The notes beneath the pieces are model-generated. The model was not told where the DNA came from. It worked only from the letters and a program-made list of their open reading frames with translations, and did not search any database. Positions 48,194 through 56,418 of a stretch of 64,000 nt of DNA are shown here, piece after piece. This DNA is from Shewanella putrefaciens (GTDB lineage Bacteria > Pseudomonadota > Gammaproteobacteria > Enterobacterales > Shewanellaceae), in contig NZ_CP066370.1 in NCBI RefSeq assembly GCF_016406325.1, forward strand, positions 682,001-746,000, written 5' to 3'. Both the position numbers and the translations under genes were made by a program. Positions within the stretch are counted from its first letter, which is position 1. Every line of letters starts with the position of its first letter.

Positions 48194-48847
48194 CTAAGTG
48201 CCGTTGGATGATATTAGCCTTTTCAACTCTTCGATTTGGAGTGGGGGCCTTTTGGTATGCAACATAGCATGACAGTTAGGGCACACAGGTTTTAGGTCCT
48301 TAACCGGATCAACTGTGTAACTATGCCCAATTTCAGATAATGGTTTTACATGGTGTACATGAATAAAACCCTTTCCAATATCGCCGTACACCTCTGAAAA
48401 ATCAATTCCACAAACCTTACAAATAGGTTTGTGGAATTTAATGCACTCTCTACGAGCTTTAGCATTTCGCTCGTAACAATTAGCTTGGATGGTTACAGAT
48501 TGCCCTTCAGTATGCTCATCTGGATACAAAGTAATATTATAAGACTCATTTTCTAAGAATGCCAAATATGCTCTCAACGCAGACTGGCAGTTGCCCCAGT
48601 AATTTCTGTCAGCCAGAGTCACTTTCAAATGTTCAAGAATGTCATTAACATCCTGCATATTTGTAACACTGTTCGATGAGATATCAATTCGTAAATGGTT
48701 ACAAATAGCATTCAGATAAGTTGGGTAACTGTTACAAGTTCCCTCTGCAAGTTTCCGTACGTCTCGAAGGTATGATTTATATTCAAACTCTGACTCGATC
48801 ATAAATTCCTCTGTGGCACTTAAATCTTCAAATACTGGCTTGGTCAA
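48194..48847 (-). CDS. HNH endonuclease family protein
   Basis: 217 residues. A helical N-terminal domain of about 110 residues (with YLRDVRKLAEGTCNSYPTYL, recalling a phage integrase N-terminal fold) precedes an HNH domain. That domain shows KPICKVCGIDFSEVYG, FIHVHHVKPLSEIG and LKPVCPNCHAMLH (about residues 138-200). All zinc and catalytic residues are present. The layout resembles nucleases of type IV or phage-defence loci. It is solitary. Confidence 0.75.
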   Translation of the reverse strand: MTKPVFEDLSATEEFMIESEFEYKSYLRDVRKLAEGTCNSYPTYLNAICNHLRIDISSNSVTNMQDVNDILEHLKVTLADRNYWGNCQSALRAYLAFLENESYNITLYPDEHTEGQSVTIQANCYERNAKARRECIKFHKPICKVCGIDFSEVYGDIGKGFIHVHHVKPLSEIGHSYTVDPVKDLKPVCPNCHAMLHTKRPPLQIEELKRLISSNGT

Positions 48848-49102
48848 GTTGGCGGCTTTTGGAGAACAAAAAAGGGGACCACTTTAACTAATTCCGCAGT
48901 CATTAATTTGAATCACCACCGTTAAAGTCGTCACTTTGTGACATTACTAAAATTTGGTCAATATTTAGGTGAAGGACTTGACCATTACTCACCTTGCTAA
49001 CATCGAATGGGGCAAAACTACCACTACTTGATAACAGTGACGGTAAAGAGTAAAAAATCAGTCTTATATTATGTTGAGGTCATATCGCAGGCCAATCAGC
49101 GA

Positions 49103-49750
49103 CTATGAGAAGCAAAATTTCCACGCCTCTTTTCTGGCCTTGCTAGTTATCTGCGACATCGGGTGAGGCAAAAAAACAATTTTTGCACCATTTAGTTTTG
49201 CTTTGATTGCCACAACCGACCTTAATGAGTTTCCAGACTCCGATTTTATGTTGTCAGCAATTTCTATGTCATCCAACCTGTTATTATTAAGCAGATAGTC
49301 ACGCAACTTGCTTGATAAACATACCATAACTTCTGGCTGTATTAGAGCTACCAGCTTTTCGAATATTGGCTCGCACAGCGAAAAATCTTTGGATGAGAGA
49401 TATCTTTCATCTGGTGAACGGAAGAAATTGTAGTTGGTTTGTGCCATCCGATGAGCTTTCTCATTACCCAGATGATCTCGACAATATTGGAGAGCAGTTT
49501 TAAGTATGCCTATATCCTGTGTCGATAAATCGTCATGTCCAAACTCTGTCTGTGCATGAAACTGTTCATCTGAGTTATTTCCTCCCCCCCAGTTGATACC
49601 GATCAATAAGGGACATCCCTGAGTTGGCATTGGACTAATCAAGGAGTATGACCAATTAAGATTTACCTTCTTAATATCTGATTGTTCATAGGCAATACCC
49701 ACATCGGCCAGCAACTGCATTAACTCGTTATTGAATTGAACATCATCCAT
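49103..49750 (-). CDS. Hypothetical protein, possible uracil-DNA glycosylase-like fold
   Basis: 215 residues. CPLLIGINWGGGNNSDEQFH (about residue 45) and IVFLPHPMSQITSKAR (about residue 195) have the position and shape of motifs A and B of the uracil-DNA glycosylase superfamily, with LIQPEVMVCLSSKLRDYLL between them as the central strand and helix. Catalytic residues of known families are not all present. It could act on modified bases, but this is tentative. No operon partner. Confidence 0.45.
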   Translation of the reverse strand: MDDVQFNNELMQLLADVGIAYEQSDIKKVNLNWSYSLISPMPTQGCPLLIGINWGGGNNSDEQFHAQTEFGHDDLSTQDIGILKTALQYCRDHLGNEKAHRMAQTNYNFFRSPDERYLSSKDFSLCEPIFEKLVALIQPEVMVCLSSKLRDYLLNNNRLDDIEIADNIKSESGNSLRSVVAIKAKLNGAKIVFLPHPMSQITSKARKEAWKFCFS

Positions 49751-49902
49751 TGATTGTGCCCTGTAAATAAATCTACATTTAAACTATCGCCAAAACACAA
49801 TTAGGAAAGTTATAGGGATCTCATTTTGCTAACATCCAAGAAAATTGGTTTATTGTTGTAAATAGCCATAACTTCACAAGATGACTTTTAGCCTCTTAAC
49901 AA

Positions 49903-50478
49903 GGCGTTGTTGAACAAATCTGTGAACTAATCGGCGTTGCCGTGCTCTGTTCCCCTAGCTCATCATCAGGACAGCTACATAGGCAAATCAATACGTAAAA
50001 TTGTTCACTGTTAGCAATACAATAAACCCTTAGTAAATCGAAGTTCGCTCACGTTCTAGATAGATGAAGCTGCAGTAAAAGCGTGGTACTGCCATGAGCA
50101 TCATGGCGGGCGTGGTCGCGGGTTTAGCTATAGTGATGTGGCGATTGAAACCGCGTTGATGATCAAAGGCATCTTTAGTTTATCGTTGCGTGCGCTAGAA
50201 GGCTTTCTCAACTCATTATTTACGTTGATGAATGTTCCACTAACATCACCTGATTACACCTCTATCAGTAAACGCGCTAAGGAGTCAATGTTAAGTACCG
50301 CAACCCCAGTCGCGGACCGATAATGCATGTTGTTGTCGATGCCACAGGCCTGAAAGTGTTTGGTGAAGGCGATGAACAAAGTCATTAGACTGGGTATGGC
50401 CGTTCGCCAGCAAGTTGCTTAATCGGCCAGAAGTCTTGGAACGATTACGTTCTATGAAATGATTTAATCAACAACGCC
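49903..50478 (+). mobile_element. IS903-type (IS5 family) element with an internal deletion
   Basis: Left end GGCGTTGTTGAACAAATC and right end GATTTAATCAACAACGCC form 18-bp terminal inverted repeats with two mismatches. The element is 576 bases, about half of an intact IS903-type element. No convincing 9-bp target duplication was seen. It is nearly identical to the remnant at 46104 for the first 260 bases. Confidence 0.85.
50138..50323 (+). pseudogene. IS903-group transposase fragment
   Basis: 61 codons reading MAIETALMIKGIFSLSLRAL and SPDYTSISKRAKE match the N-terminal third of IS903-type transposases (MAITTVLMIKR...LSLRAL...CPDYS). A stop is reached at 50321, after which VVVDATGLKVFGEGDE appears in another frame; the DDE core is lost. 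Confidence 0.85.
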
Positions 50479-50556
50479 GATGACAAGTGTCATGATTCTA
50501 TAAATACAAAATTAAATCACTTGTCCTAAACAGCAACTTACTTCAAGGCGTAGATG

Positions 50557-50780
50557 CGGTCTACAAAACTGGCCAGCTTGTTAGAATCTATCTGAATTAC
50601 AATACTAGTTACTTATCCGAAAAAGATTTGCACTTTAATATGTATTAAAGTGCAGTTTTCGCGAGTTATAGCGCTCAATCGATGTGTTTTGAAAGATATC
50701 GTGACAAACTAGTGCGAAACTCAGTGTATGCAGCACAATATGCATAAATAATCACCTATAGGTCAGTCTTAGACTTAACG
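50557..50780 (+). repeat. Intergenic module A, copy 3
   Basis: Dyad 1 TGCACTTTAAT-ATGT-ATTAAAGTGCA is at 50629-50654, and dyad 2 TATGCAGCACAATATGCATA at 50727-50746, 98 bases start to start. The leader 50557-50601 resembles 43913-43955. It lies between the IS remnant and the first cassette-like genes. Confidence 0.85.
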
Positions 50781-50831
50781 TTCGCAGTGTCAACAGAGAC
50801 ATGCAGCCACAAGAGAGCATTCAGCTCTCAA

Positions 50832-50996
50832 TCATCGAATCTTTCTAGGTAATAACTCTAGATTATTATTTGTTTTATTAGCATTAAGCTGTATACGCTC
50901 TTCTAGGAGCTGCGTGTTGTATTCAAGTAGTTTTTGAATGAACACATCAAAGAAACCTAGTGGTAAAACTAATGAGGTAACAACCGCTACAATCAT
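50832..50996 (-). CDS. Small membrane protein overlapping an attC site
   Basis: 54 residues from ATG 50994-50996 (MIVAVVTSLVLPLGFFDVFI), one membrane helix and a charged C-terminal helix. The start lies inside attC site i, where cassette genes often begin. A hairpin (GAGAGCTGAATGCTCTC) follows the stop at about 50803-50820. No ribosome binding site is clear, so it may not be translated. Confidence 0.35.
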   Translation of the reverse strand: MIVAVVTSLVLPLGFFDVFIQKLLEYNTQLLEERIQLNANKTNNNLELLPRKIR

Positions 50997-51082
50997 GGTC
51001 TCTGCAAGCCAAGGATATAGAAGGCGCAAGTATAAGCTTGCTCAAGGAGCGCAGAGACTGATTTTTCTTGGCATTGTTATAC
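50975..51082 (-). repeat. attC-like site i
   Basis: Read on the minus strand: R'' GTATAAC, extended hairpin arms GCAGAGAC / GTCTCTGC, and R' GTTACCT. The stop codon of the upstream gene (51077) lies inside R'', as in genuine cassettes. Length about 108. Confidence 0.65.
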
Positions 51083-51454
51083 GGGTAATGCAGTAAAGCT
51101 AAGGTAATAGCCAATTGGATATGCAATACAACCAGCAATAAAATGAAAACTAAGCAATGGCCCCCGAATGCCGAGTGCGATTGTTGTCAACGCCCCAGCA
51201 AGCTGTAGAACAACCCATGAAACAACTCCAGCTACCCAGCCGGAATACAATCCAATATAGACAGCAGGCCAGATAGCACATGGTATGGATGCAAACATGA
51301 AAAGTGCTGAAACGGGGTGCTTAATTATCATTGGGCTGTTAATACCATGAGGATCTAGACGATCCCTTCTCAAGGCTTCCATCATCACATTTCCTGCATA
51401 AACCATGAGCAAGACAGATAAGACACTTCCATGATTAAAAAACTCTTCGAACAT
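51077..51454 (-). CDS. Four-helix membrane protein, cassette-encoded
   Basis: 125 residues with about four membrane helices (SVLLMVYAGNVMMEAL, ALFMFASIPCAIWPAVYIGL, VVSWVVLQLAGALTTIAL, FIAGCIAYPIGYYLSFTAL). The stop codon falls in attC site i, and its start lies just downstream of attC site h, so it is bounded as a cassette. No family is recognised. Confidence 0.7.
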   Translation of the reverse strand: MFEEFFNHGSVLSVLLMVYAGNVMMEALRRDRLDPHGINSPMIIKHPVSALFMFASIPCAIWPAVYIGLYSGWVAGVVSWVVLQLAGALTTIALGIRGPLLSFHFIAGCIAYPIGYYLSFTALPV

Positions 51455-51460
51455 ATTATT

Positions 51461-51579
51461 TCCTTACGGTAGGGCCCACATAAAGAGCATAAACACGGCG
51501 GCTATAATCGGAACGAAGTGACACAGCCCGTGTTTGTGCCCCAGTACGTGCAGCGAGTGATTTAATGTGATTGTTAGTT
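51461..51579 (-). repeat. attC-like site h
   Basis: Minus-strand R'' AACTAAC is at 51573-51579; the arms CAAACACGG and CCGTGTTTATG make a long imperfect hairpin. The R' end (about 51461-51475, CCTACCGTAAGG) is degraded. It lies 7 bases after the stop of the next gene. Confidence 0.5.
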
Positions 51580-51585
51580 CCGCAC

Positions 51586-52053
51586 TTAAGCAAACCAGTT
51601 ATACACCCATTCTGGTGTTCCAAATAGCAACGAATACGCTCCTACAGGTCCTGTGATAATCATAAAAAATGGAAACAAACCGACTAGAAACATTAAAAAG
51701 CTCTTTAGTTGAATTGCCATCCATAACCAATACAAAGCGCCTACACTGAGCAACATGTAAAATAGGTAAAAGCTAATAGATAGCCCAGAACTAAATATGA
51801 TGAAAAAGCCATTTGAAATATCATTTAATGGCCTATCTTCATCCTTTTTTAAAAAGGCTAAAATACCGAGCGATAGCAGTATAGCAACGGGGCCTGAAAT
51901 GATACCTAGTAAAAACATTGAAAATACTGAGCAACCAATAAACCAATGAATCCGACGTTCAGGCTTACCTCTTTTGACCAACCAAACGGTCAACAAGATG
52001 GAAACAGAAAATGAAATCAGAAGAAATAGAAGATAAACTTCGTTTTTTCCCAT
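51586..52053 (-). CDS. Membrane protein, cassette-encoded
   Basis: 155 residues with about five hydrophobic helices (YLLFLLISFSVSILLTVWLV, WFIGCSVFSMFLLGIISGPVAI and others). Its end abuts attC site h and its start is about 30 bases from attC site g. Family not recognised; hydrophobic proteins are common in cassette arrays. Confidence 0.7.
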   Translation of the reverse strand: MGKNEVYLLFLLISFSVSILLTVWLVKRGKPERRIHWFIGCSVFSMFLLGIISGPVAILLSLGILAFLKKDEDRPLNDISNGFFIIFSSGLSISFYLFYMLLSVGALYWLWMAIQLKSFLMFLVGLFPFFMIITGPVGAYSLLFGTPEWVYNWFA

Positions 52054-52079
52054 AAAAACTCCAAAGATAGGCTTGAGGA

Positions 52080-52134
52080 ACTAACGCCTCAATCAGCCTC
52101 CGTGTTAACGGTCGGCTGCGTTGACTTGTTAAGA
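52080..52134 (-). repeat. attC-like site g
   Basis: Minus strand: R'' TCTTAAC, AAGTCAACGCAGCCG, a loop, GGCTGATTGAG and R' GGCGTTAG. This is a compact classical 59-base-element layout. Confidence 0.8.
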
Positions 52135-52372
52135 ATGTATGCCTGATGCATTATTGGTAGATTCTCGAACTGATATTTGAATAGCCACTATTTCACTAGA
52201 CACCTATTAGCTTCATGCAGCATCACATATTGATTCTTAGTTACAAGTTCGCGGCTTGCTAAATTGAGTCAAAATTCAATAGTCATTTCATTTCGTTGCA
52301 AACGTCGGTGTATTTATGATGCATTAGTCATTGGATAAAATAGTTTCGATTCACTTACACTTATATATAAAT
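52135..52372. other. Non-coding space between attC site g and the zinc-ribbon gene
   Basis: No gene or convincing repeat is visible. It would be the unusually long 3' spacer of the zinc-ribbon cassette. Confidence 0.4.
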
Positions 52373-52645
52373 CTACTTTATTAAGCTCCAACTATTTTTA
52401 CGACATTTTGGACAATCATATCGTTCGGAAATCCACTTAGTTATTTCATCAGCAAATGCTAACATTGCGACCCCGCCAGCAACTATTGCGATACAGATAA
52501 CTAAGGCAAATCCTGTACCAGCAAATAAATATGCAATCCAAGCATAGCCACCAAACCCAACCATACCACCACCTAAGACTTTGAAGAAAAACTCCTTGTT
52601 TGCCTCTTCTTCAAACCCACAGCCGTTACATCTTATTTTTGGCAT
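52373..52645 (-). CDS. Small zinc-ribbon membrane protein
   Basis: 90 residues. An N-terminal CNGC and a C-terminal CPKC pair could together bind one zinc. Between them is a glycine-rich hydrophobic region of two helices (GGGMVGFGGYAWIAYLFAG and FALVICIAIVAGGVAMLAF). The function is unknown. It lies in the cassette region with attC site g downstream. Confidence 0.65.
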   Translation of the reverse strand: MPKIRCNGCGFEEEANKEFFFKVLGGGMVGFGGYAWIAYLFAGTGFALVICIAIVAGGVAMLAFADEITKWISERYDCPKCRKNSWSLIK

Positions 52646-53235
52646 AAATACTACTCATTAGTTGGTTATTGGTAGAGGTTACAACGACCAACTGTAAAAA
52701 ATTGTTAATGAAATCGCATAATTTTATATACAGCCATAAAATATTCGGTGTATTGGATTAAAGCATGTCTAAGTTTCGTGAGATTCTTAACGAAAAAAAC
52801 TCCACAATCTCTGTTAGATATTGAACTACCAGAGTCATTTAGTGTTCCCCTGAAGTGCTAGCGCACAGAAGTCATCCGGACTCAAGAATAGTTCGTAGAG
52901 CGGCAACAATTGCGAGTCTTTCGCACATAATTAGTGAACGCTAAGTCAATAATGGATTACGGAAAACGCTGATTACTCAAGTGGTACGTCTAAAATGGTT
53001 GTCTGAGAAAAGACTGGATGAATTAGTAAAAGCACATCCAAATTCTGACTCAGCGAATGACAATGAATAATATTTACTAGTGTGATTACCAAGGGATACT
53101 GACGGTATAAGTACTAAGTGATTTTGACGTAATCACACTAATACAAATAAGGCTTCCCCCTGAACTAGCACTTCACAGATAACAACATATGGCTACCCAT
53201 ATATTGTTATCTAAAGAAAGGCAGCCATAATCAAT
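52646..53235. other. Non-coding region with a 12-bp inverted repeat
   Basis: About 590 bases with no intact gene. A 41-codon open tail ending at 53070 (LKWLSEKRLDELVKAHPNSD) has coding character and may be a gene relic. TAGTGTGATTAC at 53078-53089 and its exact complement at 53129-53140 enclose 39 bases. Confidence 0.45.
53178..53211 (-). terminator. Hairpin after kwaB
   Basis: GATAACAACATATGG and CCATATATTGTTATC form a 15-bp stem with one mismatch, 25 bases past the kwaB stop. There is only a weak T run, so it may be a terminator or a 3' stabiliser. Confidence 0.55.
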
Positions 53236-54147
53236 CTAAACAACTTCAGCATCTGGCACATCGTAAATGGTGTCAGTTATTTCGCTCAGAAGGCGATGAT
53301 CTAATAAGACTTGCAAAACCGTCTTGGCGGTATCTTTGCACACAATTAGTTTTCCGTTGTCATCAAAGTTCAGTCCGAAGTTTCTCTTACCATTAATCTC
53401 TTGCAATTTCTGCGGGAAATTGGGACGTAAATATAATGCTTTACTCTGAATAACCGTTATTCGCCTCAACTGCATAGAATTAGTTCCAACATAAGCTTTT
53501 AGTGGTTCTATATCAGAGAATATGGAGTTAAATGTCGGTTCTACGACTAAATCATCGAAGTTTTTCTTATATGCACTTTTTTCAGACATGGTACTTTCAT
53601 AAGCACGTTTTGACTTAACGAAAACAGTTTCATTTATGCAGAAAAAATCAAAAAATGAATCAAAAGAAAAGGTTTCCTCAGGAGTAACAGATAGCTCGCC
53701 GTTATGGAATATTGCATTGATAACTGTATTCCTCACCTTAGGTTTCCAAGTTGGAGCCGTTTTTCTAACCGCATAGACAGTATTATCATCATGCTGAAAT
53801 TTCACAAGATACCCAGCAGCACCCTTCAGGTGCTTTAACTCCGCATCGATGTTATCCGCTTCTGGTAAATCCACAGCAGCCAGAAGTGCTAAAAGGCCCT
53901 CACTGCTCTCCAAAGCATGCACTAAACAACTATTCTCGTTATTTTGAGAGATCGGACTGTAATCTAGTTTTTCAGTAGTCTTTGACACTATATCGACAAT
54001 GGCATCACGAAATAATGTTTCTATTCTGACGTCAGTTCTGACATGCCAAGCCTTAAACCTTTTATCTGTGGTACTTTTTTTAAAAACCCATAACTGTACT
54101 GCTGCTTGTTGATAATCAAACTCTCGCCAATCGGTAAAATCCGTCAT
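53236..54147 (-). CDS. kwaB: Kiwa anti-phage protein KwaB (DUF4868)
   Basis: 303 residues. The layout WREFDYQQAAVQLWVFKKS, then a central VFVKSKRAYESTMSEKSAYK and a C-terminal RRITVIQSKALYLRPNFPQKL is that of DUF4868/KwaB. KwaB is the cytoplasmic DNA-binding effector of the two-gene Kiwa system, which blocks phage replication after KwaA senses infection at the membrane. It overlaps kwaA by 4 bases (ATGA). Usual length is about 315, so it appears full. The call rests on family pattern and the KwaA-like partner. Confidence 0.85.
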   Translation of the reverse strand: MTDFTDWREFDYQQAAVQLWVFKKSTTDKRFKAWHVRTDVRIETLFRDAIVDIVSKTTEKLDYSPISQNNENSCLVHALESSEGLLALLAAVDLPEADNIDAELKHLKGAAGYLVKFQHDDNTVYAVRKTAPTWKPKVRNTVINAIFHNGELSVTPEETFSFDSFFDFFCINETVFVKSKRAYESTMSEKSAYKKNFDDLVVEPTFNSIFSDIEPLKAYVGTNSMQLRRITVIQSKALYLRPNFPQKLQEINGKRNFGLNFDDNGKLIVCKDTAKTVLQVLLDHRLLSEITDTIYDVPDAEVV

Positions 54148-54725
54148 TCTAAATCATTCCCTTTTGTTATGTAGTTATCCTGAATCACCTCACAGCGATA
54201 ATCACCGGGGGTGAGTTTAGACTTACTTAGCACACGCGTGATACGGATATGTCCGTTAACACAAACCTTGGCTTCGTAAAGGTTCCAACCCAATATAAGC
54301 AATATTGGATTTAAAATAATCTGACCTGATCTGAATGTTATTAGAAATAACCATAACAGAAAGAACATCAGACCGACTACTTTACCTAATGCACCATAGT
54401 CCACCCCCATGAAAGACACTATATAGGGGAAGCTATAACTGATGAGTTCACTCGGAATCGATTTGGATTCAACTACATTAACTTGATATCGGTATCGAAT
54501 AATCCTAAAGATCATACACGTTAACAGGAGGCAAAGTCCTGTCACAGCTACAGCAGAAAATGCCAGCCAAGGATGATCAAACGTCGGTAACCGACACGAT
54601 TCCCATTCAGTACAGAAGTTTGAAGACCAACTAGATTCGCTTACATCTTGTACCAATAGAATTAGCGCAAGTGGGAAGTAAGAACCCAAGAAAACCAGTA
54701 ATGCTGGAATCAATCTAAACTGCAT
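54144..54725 (-). CDS. kwaA: Kiwa anti-phage membrane protein KwaA
   Basis: 193 residues with four membrane helices: ALLVFLGSYFPLALILLVQ, AFSAVAVTGLCLLLTCMIF, a weaker one near residue 95 (ELISYSFPYIVSFMGVDY) and GKVVGLMFFLLWLFLITF. A cytoplasmic tail with RITRVLSKSKLTPGDYRCEV follows. This matches the size and topology of KwaA, which forms the membrane part of Kiwa. It is translationally coupled to kwaB. Sequence conservation of KwaA is low, so the neighbour supplies most of the confidence. Confidence 0.82.
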   Translation of the reverse strand: MQFRLIPALLVFLGSYFPLALILLVQDVSESSWSSNFCTEWESCRLPTFDHPWLAFSAVAVTGLCLLLTCMIFRIIRYRYQVNVVESKSIPSELISYSFPYIVSFMGVDYGALGKVVGLMFFLLWLFLITFRSGQIILNPILLILGWNLYEAKVCVNGHIRITRVLSKSKLTPGDYRCEVIQDNYITKGNDLE

Positions 54726-54795
54726 TAATTCACCTCCATTGGTATTACCGTCATTTTACTTCGTTCACAGTGATAGCTAAGCTGGTATCGCCACC

Positions 54796-55092
54796 TTATA
54801 TATTGGCCTTTTGCCTTTCCATAACAAACATATCGGAAGTAATTGAATCGTCATCTACCTTCAGTATTGCATTGACAGCAATTTGTGTGTCGGATTGAGG
54901 ATTAATGGTGACATCGTAGGCTAAGTCATTGCCAAGAACCATTGATGCTTTTGAATTGTTTTTTACAACCAATGAAGACTGGGAAACTAACTGTTTACCT
55001 AAGCAAATTCCGCTATGAACTTGGAAAGTTTGTGTCGCAAATACACTGGTAGATAAAAGCAGGGGCAATATTAATATTGTCATGACGTTCAT
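54796..55092 (-). CDS. Small exported protein upstream of Kiwa
   Basis: 98 residues from ATG 55090-55092, with aaggaag before it. A signal peptide (MNVMTILILPLLLSTSVFAT) is followed by a 78-residue beta-rich domain containing GICLGKQLVSQSSLVVKNNS and one free cysteine. No family is recognised. It shares strand with kwaAB but is 70 bases away and need not belong to the system. Confidence 0.6.
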   Translation of the reverse strand: MNVMTILILPLLLSTSVFATQTFQVHSGICLGKQLVSQSSLVVKNNSKASMVLGNDLAYDVTINPQSDTQIAVNAILKVDDDSITSDMFVMERQKANI

Positions 55093-55259
55093 GGTAACTT
55101 CCTTGTTAAGGTCGGCAGTTAAGAATATGGAACACTGGTCCACGAAGAAACAGATGTTACGCTATGGTGAAAAAGCGGCCCAGTCAAGCGCTACACTGTT
55201 TTAGTGAGAGACGCGCATAACAGCGCTCAAAAGAAGATCTCAGACATTTAAAGACGGTT
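55093..55259. other. Spacer between the exported-protein gene and module A4
   Basis: No gene. CTTGTTAAGG at 55102-55111 resembles an attC R'' core on the minus strand, but no R' partner is visible. Confidence 0.35.
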
Positions 55260-55562
55260 TGCATTTTAATAACTGTTAAAGTGCAGTTTTCGTGTGTTCT
55301 AGCGCTTATTCGATGTGCATTGCACATTATAGTAACAGATTCATGCAAAGCTCAGCTTATGCAACGCAATTTGCATAAGTAGTCACATATCTATCAGTCT
55401 TAGACGCTCAGTCAAAAAATCAGATGAGAATATACTTTAGTATGACTCAGACTGAACTCAAAAAAAGTATCACTTATCACCTTTGAGTTTGTAGCAATTT
55501 GGATTGCTATGAGTAAAGCCAGACACTTCTGATTAGACCGCCAAATTCACTATGCAACTACA
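55260..55562 (+). repeat. Intergenic module A, copy 4 (most complete)
   Basis: Dyad 1 TGCATTTTAA-TAACTG-TTAAAGTGCA is at 55260-55285, and dyad 2 TTATGCAACGCAATTTGCATAA at 55357-55378, 97 bases start to start. TAGTCACATATCTATCAGT is shared with copy 2. The tail at 55451-55562 is shared with copy 1. About 300 bases in all, ending 43 bases before the Mrr-like gene. Confidence 0.85.
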
Positions 55563-55605
55563 TGATGAGATAATAACTATGAGCGGCGATCCTTATCTGT
55601 TAAAT

Positions 55606-56418
55606 TTATCCCACAAATGTTTGATGTGGCTCGTTGAAATAGCTCACCAACCGAGAATACGCGATTTTTTTTTGATAAGTCGCTTCATCAATATCTTTAT
55701 GCCTCATTGTACTATCCCAAACTAAGTCGAACATGACATCTGCTAGGATTGAATTCACAAGCATTCCCCATGAATATCCTTCAAAAACCTTGAAAGCAAG
55801 AACTTCCACTCCTTTCCGACCAAGCTCATCATTTAATTCTTCAATATAGTTTCGTACAAATGCCGAGCTATAGCCGTCATTACCAAAGATAAAGGTTACA
55901 TTTGAAGTCCACAATAATGCTCCTTTGTGAACTTCCATTAAGTGCTTTTTAGTAAATCTTAGAGCTTTATTAATTTCAGTATCCCATGAAACAAAGTATC
56001 TTTCGTATATGCGCTCATGCTTTGAGATAAATACTTTTAAATCGTTTTTTGTCCAATATATAGCTTTTTTATCAGTTTCAGAGTTATTGGTAGCTTCAAA
56101 GTGGTTTCTAACCGACTCAGTGACAGAAGAGGTAGTAACAAGCAAGTAACGATTTGCTTTATGCTTCTCCATTTTCCTTTCATAGTAGCCCAAGTCAGAT
56201 TCAGAAACGTTTGCCTTTGTGTGCTTGCACTCCACTAAAATTCGTTCAACTGAAGGGTAGCCTAGTGAACATGTCGAATTGCGAATTACTAACAAATCTT
56301 TACCAGCATCAGGTCCTATTGCTGGTCGAGATTCTATTGTTAGTCCCTCTTCTAACAAGAGTTCTGCCACCAAGAACTCGAAGTCTTCACCGCTAATTTT
56401 AGAAAAATCTATATTCAT
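55606..56418 (-). CDS. Mrr-like restriction endonuclease-fold protein
   Basis: 270 residues from ATG 56416-56418 (aagggg upstream). The N-terminal domain shows ISGEDFEFLVAELLLEEGL, then GPDAGKDLLV and RILVECKHTKANVSESDLG, the D...ECK core of Mrr_cat PD-(D/E)XK nucleases, at about residues 10-85. The following LLVTTSSVTESVR strand also fits the family. The C-terminal 130 residues are unrecognised and may sense or regulate. A defence role is likely. It lies alone between module A copies 4 and 6. Confidence 0.8.
   Translation of the reverse strand: MNIDFSKISGEDFEFLVAELLLEEGLTIESRPAIGPDAGKDLLVIRNSTCSLGYPSVERILVECKHTKANVSESDLGYYERKMEKHKANRYLLVTTSSVTESVRNHFEATNNSETDKKAIYWTKNDLKVFISKHERIYERYFVSWDTEINKALRFTKKHLMEVHKGALLWTSNVTFIFGNDGYSSAFVRNYIEELNDELGRKGVEVLAFKVFEGYSWGMLVNSILADVMFDLVWDSTMRHKDIDEATYQKKIAYSRLVSYFNEPHQTFVG

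Noticed and set aside
50947..51138. 63-codon frame over attC site i
   Set aside because: It crosses the attC hairpin and the end of a better gene in another frame.
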